Positions 33,132 to 39,616 of a stretch of 39,616 nt of DNA are shown here, piece after piece. The notes below the pieces were generated by a model. That model saw only the letters and a program-made list of their open reading frames with translations, did no database searches and had not been told where the DNA came from. Numbering within the stretch: position 1 is the first letter of the stretch; each line of letters opens with the position of its first letter. This stretch comes from Marivita sp. XM-24bin2. GTDB taxonomy: Bacteria > Pseudomonadota > Alphaproteobacteria > Rhodobacterales > Rhodobacteraceae. The translations under genes and the position numbers were made by a program. The DNA is taken from contig QCWH01000031.1 of assembly GCA_003149565.1 (NCBI GenBank), positions 1 through 39,616 of the forward strand, in the 5' to 3' direction.

Positions 33132-33149
33132 TTTTACCAAACGGTAAAA
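33132..33149. promoter_or_regulatory. 7-bp inverted repeat between cbiX-like gene and tRNA
   Basis: TTTTACC-AAAC-GGTAAAA is a perfect 7-bp stem 10 bases after the CbiX-like stop and just beyond the 3' end of the convergent tRNA gene. Neither strand has a T-run after the stem beyond the arm itself. It may still act as a weak bidirectional terminator or processing site. Confidence 0.4.
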
Positions 33150-33151
33150 TA

Positions 33152-33228
33152 TGGTAGGCCCGGCAGGACTTGAACCCGCAACCAAAGCGTTATGAGCGCT
33201 CTGCTCTAACCAATTGAGCTACAGGCCC
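33152..33228 (-). tRNA. tRNA with CAU anticodon (tRNA-Ile2 or elongator tRNA-Met)
   Basis: The 77-base gene includes an encoded CCA (33154-33152). The acceptor stem is GGGCCTG/CGGGCCT with a G-U first pair, the D arm GCTC/GAGC, the anticodon stem GAGCG/CGCTT with loop CTCATAA (anticodon CAT at 33194-33192), and the T arm GCGGG/CCTGC with TTCAAGT. It is not the initiator, which has a C1-A72 mismatch and GGG/CCC anticodon stem pairs. The variable region TGGTT resembles E. coli ileX more than metT, so an AUA-reading tRNA-Ile modified by TilS is more likely; the identity is not certain. Confidence 0.93.
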
Positions 33229-33342
33229 GCCATGTGTGTTTCACTACCAGAGAACCAAGTCGCGTCAAGAGGCGCGGCACAGGGATGATGGACTCGTGTT
33301 CGTCGCTGCGCTAAGGCACGCGCGACCTTCGGAGGGTGCAGA

Positions 33343-34389
33343 ATGACAGACGGCAAGAACGGCATCACCTATGCGGATGCAGGTGTGGATATCGACGCGG
33401 GCAATGCGCTGGTGGAGCGGATCAAACCGGCGGCCAAACGCACGGCGCGCCCGGGGGTAATGTCGGGGCTGGGCGGCTTTGGCGCTTTGTTCGACCTGAA
33501 GGGCGCGGGTTATTCGGATCCGGTGCTGGTGGCTGCGACCGATGGTGTCGGCACCAAACTGCGGATCGCGATTGATACCGGACATGTCGATGGTGTGGGC
33601 ATCGACCTTGTGGCGATGTGTGTGAACGATCTGGTGTGTCAGGGCGCTGAGCCCCTGTTTTTCCTGGATTATTTCGCGACCGGCAAGCTCGACACCGATA
33701 CCGCGGCGCGGGTGATCGAAGGCATCGCGGAAGGCTGTGCGCGGTCGGGTTGTGCGTTGATCGGCGGTGAAACGGCCGAGATGCCGGGCATGTATCCGTC
33801 TGGCGATTTCGACCTTGCAGGCTTTGCCGTGGGCGCGATGGAGCGTGGCACGGACCTGCCGTCGGGTGTGGCCGAAGGCGATGTGTTGCTGGGCCTTGCG
33901 TCGGATGGTGTGCATTCCAACGGCTACAGCCTTGTACGTAAGTTGGTGGAGGTTTCCGGGCTGGGCTGGGAGGCGGATTGCCCCTGGGCCGACGGATCGC
34001 TGGGCGAAGTGCTGCTTACGCCGACACGGCTTTACGTGACGCAGGCGCTGGCCACGGTGCGAGCGGGTGGCGTGCATGCACTGGCCCATATCACCGGCGG
34101 TGGCCTGACCGAGAATCTGCCGCGTGTGTTGCCCGAGGGCATGGGCGCGGAGATCGACCTTGCGGCGTGGGAGCTGCCGCCGGTGTTCAAATGGCTGGCG
34201 GCTACCGGCGGCATGGCCGAGGCGGAACTGCTCAAGACCTTCAACTGCGGCATCGGCATGATCGTCGTAGTGGCGTCCGACCGCGCCGAAGCGCTGACAG
34301 CGGTGCTGGAAGAGGCGGGTGAGACCGTTTCGCGGATCGGCTCCGTTACCGGCACGCCGGGTGTGTCCTATACGGGCAGCCTGCTTTGA
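33343..34389 (+). CDS. purM: phosphoribosylformylglycinamidine cyclo-ligase
   Basis: The 348-residue AIR synthetase performs the fifth step of purine synthesis in the cytoplasm, using ATP. Family blocks are clear: [65 protein letters not shown] and the C-terminal [22 protein letters not shown] lies 7 bases before the ATG at 33343. Its TGA overlaps the TTG start of purN by 4 bases, so the two purine genes are translationally coupled. The 114 bases before it, up to the divergent tRNA, should hold the promoter; no riboswitch-like structure was recognised there. Confidence 0.98.
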   Translation: MTDGKNGITYADAGVDIDAGNALVERIKPAAKRTARPGVMSGLGGFGALFDLKGAGYSDPVLVAATDGVGTKLRIAIDTGHVDGVGIDLVAMCVNDLVCQGAEPLFFLDYFATGKLDTDTAARVIEGIAEGCARSGCALIGGETAEMPGMYPSGDFDLAGFAVGAMERGTDLPSGVAEGDVLLGLASDGVHSNGYSLVRKLVEVSGLGWEADCPWADGSLGEVLLTPTRLYVTQALATVRAGGVHALAHITGGGLTENLPRVLPEGMGAEIDLAAWELPPVFKWLAATGGMAEAELLKTFNCGIGMIVVVASDRAEALTAVLEEAGETVSRIGSVTGTPGVSYTGSLL

Positions 34390-34979
34390 CAAAACGCGTG
34401 GCGATCCTGATTTCGGGTGGCGGCTCCAACATGGTGTCGCTGGCCGAGGACATGGCGGGCGATCATCCGGCGCGACCTGTGCTGGTTCTGTCCAACCGGG
34501 CTGATGCTGGTGGTTTAGAAAAGGCCAAGGCACGCGGCATCCCGACGGCAGTGGTGGATCACCGGCCCTTTGGATCGGACCGCCCGGCCTTTGAGAACGC
34601 GCTGAACCACGTTCTGGATCAGGCGCGGCCCGACATCATCTGTCTCGCCGGGTTCATGCGGGTGCTCACCGAAGGCTTCGTGACCCGCTGGCAGGGCAAG
34701 ATGCTCAACATCCACCCGTCGCTTCTGCCGAAATACAAAGGCCTGCACACCCATCAGCGCGCGATTGACGCGGGCGACACCGAGGCGGGCTGTTCCGTAC
34801 ACGAGGTTACGGCAGAGCTGGATGGCGGTCAGGTATTGGGACAGGCGCGCGTGCCGATCGACCCGGAGGATACCCCTGACAGTCTTGCCGCCAAGGTGCT
34901 GGTGCAGGAACATAAGCTCTACCCGCTCATTCTGCGCCGCTTTGCCGAGGGCAACCGCGCGCGGATCGACGTGCCCTGA
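34386..34979 (+). CDS. purN: phosphoribosylglycinamide formyltransferase
   Basis: The 197-residue enzyme transfers a formyl group from 10-formyl-THF to GAR in purine synthesis. Phosphate-binding ISGGGSNM (9-16) opens the fold; catalytic Asn108, His110 ([12 protein letters not shown]) and Asp146 ([10 protein letters not shown]) are all present. The start is TTG at 34386, overlapping the purM stop (TTGA), because no ATG or GTG gives the conserved [14 protein letters not shown]. This is the second TTG/TGA overlap in the window besides hfq-hflX. Confidence 0.97.
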   Translation: MTKRVAILISGGGSNMVSLAEDMAGDHPARPVLVLSNRADAGGLEKAKARGIPTAVVDHRPFGSDRPAFENALNHVLDQARPDIICLAGFMRVLTEGFVTRWQGKMLNIHPSLLPKYKGLHTHQRAIDAGDTEAGCSVHEVTAELDGGQVLGQARVPIDPEDTPDSLAAKVLVQEHKLYPLILRRFAEGNRARIDVP

Positions 34980-34997
34980 CGGCAAAGGCGTGCCCGC

Positions 34998-35026
34998 TAG
35001 TCAACGCTGTGCTTTTCGGCTATAGG
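34998..35026 (+). promoter_or_regulatory. candidate rnd promoter
   Basis: TAGTCA (34998-35003), a 17-base spacer and TATAGG (35021-35026) match housekeeping consensus at 4 of 6 positions in each box. It lies in the 93-base gap between purN and rnd, 47 bases before the rnd ATG. Read-through from purMN is also possible. Confidence 0.4.
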
Positions 35027-35072
35027 CAGAGCAGGGGTGCCGCGAAAACAAGAATAAAGTACGACCCAATTT

Positions 35073-36230
35073 ATGCAGATCATCACCACAACGACCGAGC
35101 TTGCCGAGTTTTGCGCGCGGGCTTCAGAAACTTCCTACGTCACCGTCGATACCGAGTTTCTGCGCGAGCGGACCTATTATTCAAAGCTGTGTCTGATCCA
35201 GCTGGCCTATCGTGGAGATGGCCAGACAGACGCGGTGCTGATCGACCCACTGGTCGACGGTCTGTCGCTGGAACCTCTGCTGGACCTGTTCCGCAACCGG
35301 AATGTCGTCAAGGTGTTCCATGCCGCGCGGCAGGACCTCGAGATCTTTTACATCGATCATGGCGTGATTCCCGAACCGCTGTTCGACAGCCAGGTGGCGG
35401 CGATGGTCGCCGGATTTGGCGAGCAGGTGGGCTATGAGACGCTTGTGCGCAAGATCGCCAAGCAGTCGCTGGACAAGTCCTCGCGCTTTACCGACTGGTC
35501 GCGCAGACCTCTGTCGGACAATCAGACCGCTTATGCGCTCGCGGATGTGACCCACCTTCGGGTGATTTATGAGTACCTACGCAAAAAGCTGGCCGAGACT
35601 GGACGCGATCGCTGGGTTGAAGAAGAGATCGCCACGCTGCTTGACCCAGCGACCTATGTGACCAAGCCCGAAGATGCCTGGATGCGGGTCAAAACCCGCT
35701 CGAATGCGCCGCGCTTCCTTGCCCTTGTCAAAGAATTGGCGCGTTTTCGCGAAGCCTATGCGCAAGAGCGCAACATCCCCCGCAGCCGCGTGTTCAAGGA
35801 TGACGCATTGGTGGAATTGGCCTCGACCAAACCGAAAGATATGAACGACCTCGGGCGCTCGCGGTTACTGCTGCGCGAAGCCCGCAAGGGCGACATCGCA
35901 CAAGGTATTCTAGAGGCAGTGCACCGGGCGCAGAGCCTGCCCAAGGATCAACTGCCGAGCCAGGAAATGTCGCGCCAGTCGCCACAGGTCAACCCGGCTC
36001 TGGCGGATCTGTTGCGCGTGCTTTTGAAGGCCAAGACCGAAGCTTCGGGTGTGGCCTCCAAGCTGATCGCCACGTCAGCCGAGCTGGACGCGCTGGCGTC
36101 TGGTGCGCGCAATGTGCCCGCGCTGCAGGGCTGGCGGCGGGAAGTGTTTGGAGAAGACGCTCTGCGCCTGTGCGATGGTCGCGTCGGGCTGGCCGCGAAG
36201 GGCAAACAGGTTCAAATCGTCGAGCTGTAG
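35073..36230 (+). CDS. rnd: ribonuclease D
   Basis: The 385-residue 3'-5' exoribonuclease trims tRNA and other RNA ends. The DEDDy catalytic residues are all visible: Asp26 and Glu28 (VDTEFLRE), Asp88 (AARQDLEIF), Tyr154 and Asp158 (TAYALADVTHL). A C-terminal HRDC-type helical region covers about residues 205-290 (NAPRFLALVKELARFREAYA). The length is normal. The ATG at 35073 opens MQIITTTTELAEFCARASET. Its end lies 3 bases from the end of the convergent lipoprotein gene, with no room for a terminator between them. Confidence 0.96.
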   Translation: MQIITTTTELAEFCARASETSYVTVDTEFLRERTYYSKLCLIQLAYRGDGQTDAVLIDPLVDGLSLEPLLDLFRNRNVVKVFHAARQDLEIFYIDHGVIPEPLFDSQVAAMVAGFGEQVGYETLVRKIAKQSLDKSSRFTDWSRRPLSDNQTAYALADVTHLRVIYEYLRKKLAETGRDRWVEEEIATLLDPATYVTKPEDAWMRVKTRSNAPRFLALVKELARFREAYAQERNIPRSRVFKDDALVELASTKPKDMNDLGRSRLLLREARKGDIAQGILEAVHRAQSLPKDQLPSQEMSRQSPQVNPALADLLRVLLKAKTEASGVASKLIATSAELDALASGARNVPALQGWRREVFGEDALRLCDGRVGLAAKGKQVQIVEL

Positions 36231-36233
36231 CGC

Positions 36234-36740
36234 TTAGCGCCGCACGGTCCGGGCATTGTTTGCACCACGGACGGTGATTGTTCGGATGCCACGCAGATCC
36301 TGATCGGTGATCCAGCGGCCCACGGTGACCTGCCGTGCGCGGGGGTTGGTGCTGCGTGGCCCTGCCTGTTGCAGCGCCTTGAGGTCGAACACGAGAGTTC
36401 CATCGACGCTTGCGGCTTCGTCGGCGATCAGACGGACGTCAAACGGGCCCACGCGACTCGCTTGTCCAGTGGCACGAATGATTGCCCCGCCGGGGCGACG
36501 TTCGACCAGCAATTCGGTGATGTCAGCGATGGGGCGTCCGGCGAAGGCTTCGGGCTGGTTGTTCCTGAAAAACGACACCCGGCGCCGCGGGATCAGCGGG
36601 TTGATCTCGGCATTGGCGACATCCATCGCGGCGGGATCGGGTTGGCTTCGGCCAAACCAGTTGAGCGGGTTGAAACGCGACTCGTTTATCGCGGAGCAGC
36701 CTGTCAGCGCGACGGTTGCGAGGATCAGAAGCTTGCGCAT
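36234..36740 (-). CDS. predicted outer-envelope lipoprotein
   Basis: The 168-residue protein starts MRKLLILATVALTGCSAINE, a lipoprotein signal with lipobox ending at Cys15, so it should be lipidated in the envelope. After a linker with NWFGRSQPDP the rest is soluble (ADITELLVERRPGGAIIRAT; GTLVFDLKALQQAGPRSTNP) with a basic end. I do not recognise a named domain. The frame is open 45 codons upstream over the sufE promoter region; the ATG at 36740 is chosen for the signal. It is divergent from sufE and abuts rnd tail to tail. Function unknown. Confidence 0.78.
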   Translation of the reverse strand: MRKLLILATVALTGCSAINESRFNPLNWFGRSQPDPAAMDVANAEINPLIPRRRVSFFRNNQPEAFAGRPIADITELLVERRPGGAIIRATGQASRVGPFDVRLIADEAASVDGTLVFDLKALQQAGPRSTNPRARQVTVGRWITDQDLRGIRTITVRGANNARTVRR

Positions 36741-36876
36741 GGTCGGTTCCTTCGGCTCTGGTTCTTTCGACGTAACCGATTGCGAAGCCGTTGAAAAGCG
36801 CCAAGCCCGGGCTGGACCTTTGGGTCCTGTCTGCCTAGGTGTTCGGGAAACAACATCAGCAGCCCCGGAGACCACA

Positions 36877-37290
36877 ATGGCGAGCGCCGCTTTTGAAGAG
36901 ATTGTCGAGGATTTCGAGTTTCTGGACGATTGGGAAGACCGCTACCGTATGGTGATCGAGCTTGGAAAGGCGATGGAGCCGCTGCCCGACGCGTTGAAGG
37001 TGCCGGCAACCAAGGTTGACGGCTGTGCCAGCCAGGTCTGGCTGCATCCGCAGATCGAGGGCGGTGTGGTTCAGTTCGAAGGCGAATCGGACGCGATGAT
37101 CGTCAATGGTCTGATTGCGGTGCTACGCAAGCTCTACAATGGGTTGCCGCCTTCGGAGGTCGCGACCATCGACGCACGGGCCGAGTTGGGCCGGTTGGGA
37201 CTGAACGATCATCTGTCGGCGCAGCGATCGAATGGTCTGCGCGCGATGATCGAGCGTTTGCAAGGGTTTGCCAGCGTATCCTCAAGTTAA
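36877..37290 (+). CDS. sufE: SufE-family sulfur acceptor protein
   Basis: The 137-residue cytoplasmic protein accepts persulfide sulfur from the cysteine desulfurase SufS for Fe-S cluster assembly. The key cysteine is Cys50 in KVDGCASQVWL. The family N-terminus (EEIVEDFEFLDDWEDRYRMV) and the GLIAVLRKLYNGLPPSEV helix are present. GGAG lies 8 bases before the ATG at 36877. No suf genes adjoin, so it is a stand-alone sufE. Three successive hairpins follow its stop (37296-37308, 37319-37345 and the repeat at 37355). Confidence 0.94.
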   Translation: MASAAFEEIVEDFEFLDDWEDRYRMVIELGKAMEPLPDALKVPATKVDGCASQVWLHPQIEGGVVQFEGESDAMIVNGLIAVLRKLYNGLPPSEVATIDARAELGRLGLNDHLSAQRSNGLRAMIERLQGFASVSSS

Positions 37291-37318
37291 CCTGACCGCC
37301 TTCGGCGGACGGGTTCGA

Positions 37319-37345
37319 GCTTTCCGCCCCTATGGGACGGAAAGC
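37319..37345 (+). terminator. hairpin downstream of sufE
   Basis: GCTTTCCG (37319-37326) pairs perfectly with CGGAAAGC (37338-37345), and after one C/A mismatch CCC pairs with GGG around a TAT loop. It lies 28 bases after the sufE stop; a smaller hairpin CCGCC-TTC-GGCGG (37296-37308) precedes it. The T-run after the stem is short (CGTTTG), so termination is plausible but not certain. Confidence 0.5.
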
Positions 37346-37354
37346 CGTTTGAGG

Positions 37355-37402
37355 GGGGGCGCTGCCCCCGTCCGCCCAAGGCGGACTCCCCCGAAGTATT
37401 TG
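37355..37402 (-). repeat. two-hairpin intergenic repeat, copy 2
   Basis: On the minus strand CAAATACTTCGGGGGA is followed by GTCCGCC-TTG-GGCGGAC (37386-37370) and GGGGGC-AGC-GCCCCC (37369-37355). It matches copy 1 at 12716-12764 in order, flanks and second stem, while the first stem has different bases that still pair. It lies downstream of trpE in the trpE sense, between convergent sufE and trpE. Confidence 0.75.
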
Positions 37403-37469
37403 GAAACCAGAGAAGGCAGGATGTGGTCCTGATCTTCTTCTTTTTATAAATATGCAATCCGACCTGCGG

Positions 37470-38984
37470 TCAGGAATTGCCGTTGCCGGTAAAGCGCGCG
37501 GCGTCGGCCGCTGCGCGGCGGATCGCGTTCGATTTGTGAACGGTTTCCTGATACTCGGCTTCGGGGTCGCTGTCATAGACGACGCCGCCACCGGCCTGAA
37601 TGTAGAGCTTCTTGTCTTTCACCAGCGCAGTGCGCAGCGCGATGCACATATCCATATCGCCACCGGCGCTGAAATAGCCAACGCCGCCGCCATAGACGCC
37701 GCGTTTTTCCGGCTCCAATTCGTCGATGATCTCCATCGCGCGCACCTTCGGAGCGCCGGATACCGTGCCTGCGGGCAGGCCTGCAAGAAGGGCAGAGAGC
37801 GCATCATGTTCGGGGCTGAGTTCGCCGATCACATTCGAGACGATGTGCATCACATGGCTGTAGCGTTCAATGATGAATTTCTCGGTGGGACGCACCGTGC
37901 CGATCTTGGCCACGCGGCCGACATCGTTGCGACCAAGGTCAAGCAGCATCAAATGCTCTGCGCATTCCTTTGCATCGGCGAGCAGATCGGCTTCCAGCGC
38001 GTTGTCCTCCTCCGGCGTGGCGCCACGCGGGCGGGTGCCTGCGATGGGGCGGATGGTGACCTCGTTGCCGAACACGCGCACGAGGATTTCCGGGCTGGCA
38101 CCGATGACCTGGAAGCCGCCGAAATTGAAGTAGAACATGAAGGGCGACGGATTTGTGCGCCGCAGAGAGCGGTAGAGCGCGAAAGGCGGCAGCGGGAAAT
38201 CCTGCGTCCAGCGTTGTGCGGGAACCACCTGAAAGATGTCGCCCGCACGGATGTACTCTTTGGCCTTCTCCACCGCCTGTTTGTAGCCCTCATGGGTGAA
38301 GTTAGACACCGGTGCCGGAATATCGGCGGCGTCGCCCATTTCCCGGGCTTGCTGGGGCAGAGCGCGTTCGAGATCGCGCACGGCGTCCATCACCCGTTCA
38401 GCCGCCTGAGCATAGGCGGCGCGCGCCGTGAGGCCGTCATTGACCCATGCGGGCGATACCACTGTGACCTCGCCTTTGACGCCGTCCAGAACCGCCACGA
38501 CGGAGGGGCGCATCATCACGGCATCCGGCAGGCCAAGCGGATCCGGGTTGATGTCGGGCAGGTGTTCCACCAGCCGGATCATGTCATAGCCGAGATAGCC
38601 AAACAGCCCCGCCGCGGATTGCGGAAGGTCATCGGGCAGGTCGATTTTCGATTCGGCAATTAGGGCACGAAGCGTGGTCAGCGGATCGTCCTGCTGGGGC
38701 TCGAACGCGTCCGGGTCATAGCGGGCGGCACGGTTGATGCGGCTTTGAGTGCCGTGACACTGCCAGATCACGTCGGGCTTCATGCCGATGATCGAGTAAC
38801 GTCCTCTGACTTCGCCTCCGGTCACGCTTTCCAGCACAAAGGCGTCTTTGGCGGCCCCTGTCAGTTTCAGCATCAGGGATACAGGTGTGTCGAGATCGGC
38901 GGCGAGGCGGGCGTAGACAACCTGGTTCTGACCCGCTTCATAGGCGCGGGCAAAGCTGTCGAAATCGGGGGTCAGAGTGGCCAT
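37470..38984 (-). CDS. trpE: anthranilate synthase component I
   Basis: The 504-residue enzyme makes anthranilate from chorismate with ammonia supplied by TrpG, the first step of tryptophan synthesis. The chorismate-binding C-terminal domain is clear: IRPIAGTRPRG, LLDLGRNDVGRV, ERYSHVMHIVSNV, AGTVSGAPKVRAMEIIDELE. The N-terminal tryptophan-feedback region includes FVLESVTGGEVRGRYS. The ATG at 38984 follows the isomerase gene by 5 bases, so it is co-transcribed with that gene. No trpG follows within the window: a 179-base gap with hairpins and then sufE on the other strand come next. Confidence 0.97.
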   Translation of the reverse strand: MATLTPDFDSFARAYEAGQNQVVYARLAADLDTPVSLMLKLTGAAKDAFVLESVTGGEVRGRYSIIGMKPDVIWQCHGTQSRINRAARYDPDAFEPQQDDPLTTLRALIAESKIDLPDDLPQSAAGLFGYLGYDMIRLVEHLPDINPDPLGLPDAVMMRPSVVAVLDGVKGEVTVVSPAWVNDGLTARAAYAQAAERVMDAVRDLERALPQQAREMGDAADIPAPVSNFTHEGYKQAVEKAKEYIRAGDIFQVVPAQRWTQDFPLPPFALYRSLRRTNPSPFMFYFNFGGFQVIGASPEILVRVFGNEVTIRPIAGTRPRGATPEEDNALEADLLADAKECAEHLMLLDLGRNDVGRVAKIGTVRPTEKFIIERYSHVMHIVSNVIGELSPEHDALSALLAGLPAGTVSGAPKVRAMEIIDELEPEKRGVYGGGVGYFSAGGDMDMCIALRTALVKDKKLYIQAGGGVVYDSDPEAEYQETVHKSNAIRRAAADAARFTGNGNS

Positions 38985-38989
38985 GATCT

Positions 38990-39616
38990 TTACTGGATGA
39001 GGGCGTGAACCGCGTTGATCGCGGGCTGGTTGATCTCGACGCCGGCGCGACGCTGGACATCGGTGGCATAGGCGCGGAAGAGGTCTTCGGCGATGCTGTT
39101 GGACGCCTGATTGCGCAAGGCCTGCGCCAGCATTTCGATGTCACCGTCGTTGCGGTCAACCGGGTTGATCGCATCCAGTCGCAGAAGGATCACCTCGCCA
39201 ATGCCAGCAACGGCGCGTGTGTCGCCAACACCCATTTCGAATACAGCCGTCAGAAGCCCTGCAGGGAGGTCGGCGATCTGGGCATTGCGGCCAAGTCCGG
39301 TCTCGGTTTGCGAAGTAAGCCCGAGTGACTCAAAACTGCCTCCGTTTGCAATTCTGGCGGCGAGACCTTCGGCCTGAGCCATCAATTGTGCCGTCTGTTC
39401 GCGGGTATCCCAGCCCTGGCGCACCTGGTCGATGACGTCCTCAAGCGGTTGCGGGGCAGGCGGCTGGATGCGGTTGAGGCGCATTGCAAAGACGCCCCCA
39501 TCGCCAAGTTGGATCACCTCGGGGAAGTCTTCTGCGGTCAACGCTCCCGCAGCGTCACGGAACGCATCATAGGCGGCAATCTCGCCATCTGCACCGGGGA
39601 ACCAGTCGATTTGACC
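38990..39616 (-). CDS. SurA/PpiD-like peptidyl-prolyl isomerase (C-terminal part only)
   Basis: The visible 208 residues are the C-terminal end of a larger protein whose start lies beyond the right edge. They begin GQIDWFPGADGEIAAYDAFR, followed by FPEVIQLGDGGVFAMRLNRI and LEDVIDQVRQGWDTREQTAQ, which match the end of the parvulin-type isomerase domain and the C-terminal helical region of PpiD-like periplasmic folding factors. Residues further on are helical (AEGLAARIANGGSFESLGL). Placement directly before trpE is typical of Rhodobacterales, which supports the call. The N-terminal membrane anchor and isomerase core cannot be checked here. Confidence 0.75.
   Translation of the reverse strand, partial: GQIDWFPGADGEIAAYDAFRDAAGALTAEDFPEVIQLGDGGVFAMRLNRIQPPAPQPLEDVIDQVRQGWDTREQTAQLMAQAEGLAARIANGGSFESLGLTSQTETGLGRNAQIADLPAGLLTAVFEMGVGDTRAVAGIGEVILLRLDAINPVDRNDGDIEMLAQALRNQASNSIAEDLFRAYATDVQRRAGVEINQPAINAVHALIQ

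Overview
The window looks like chromosomal DNA of an alphaproteobacterium of the Rhodobacterales (Roseobacter/Rhodobacter group). The coding sequence is GC-rich, genes are packed with many 4-base stop/start overlaps, and several gene orders are typical of that group: trkA-trkH-hfq-hflX, yajC-secD-secF next to ccmABCDG, and a SurA/PpiD-like isomerase directly before trpE. I base this on gene content and order, not on a phylogeny.

Region 1 (1-7624, minus strand) is a nitrate/nitrite assimilation cluster read in the order nasT, nasS, [leader], nrtA, nrtB, fused nrtC/D ATPase, nirB (cut by the window edge). NasS (nitrate sensor) and NasT (ANTAR RNA-binding antiterminator) lie just upstream of a 258-base leader. 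That leader carries a strong intrinsic terminator and, overlapping its 5' arm, a hairpin with the A1/G4 hexaloop expected of an ANTAR target. Sensor, RNA switch and target operon can therefore all be read in this DNA.

Region 2 (8156-12684, plus) is trkA, trkH (K+ uptake), hfq and hflX, preceded by 531 bases with no recognisable gene. Region 3 (12814-19254) holds a membrane-anchored penicillin-acylase-type Ntn hydrolase (minus), a beta-hydroxyacid dehydrogenase (plus), and a minus-strand group of a trypsin-like protease, serS and a TspO/MBR-like membrane protein. Region 4 (19466-26416, plus) is yajC-secD-secF, a TauE/SafE (TSUP) permease, an Mth938-like protein and the cytochrome c maturation genes ccmA, B, C, D and G. 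Region 5 (26417-33121) has aconitase acnA (minus) with a clear terminator and a promoter with a palindromic operator, a DUF1223 thioredoxin-fold protein, a lauroyl/myristoyl-type acyltransferase, an HSD10-like short-chain dehydrogenase and a CbiX-like protein. Region 6 (33152-39616) holds a CAU-anticodon tRNA, purM-purN, rnd, a lipoprotein, sufE, trpE and the end of a periplasmic peptidyl-prolyl isomerase gene.

Between genes the window is unusually rich in perfect palindromes. There are three tandem 20-bp perfect palindromes at 31432-31498, a related-looking pair at 16317-16360 and 23547-23587, and a two-hairpin repeat present twice (12716-12764 and 37355-37402) whose first stem differs in sequence but keeps its pairing. 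These dispersed structured repeats and the nas leader are the most interesting non-coding features. I saw no phage, insertion sequence, CRISPR array or defence system.
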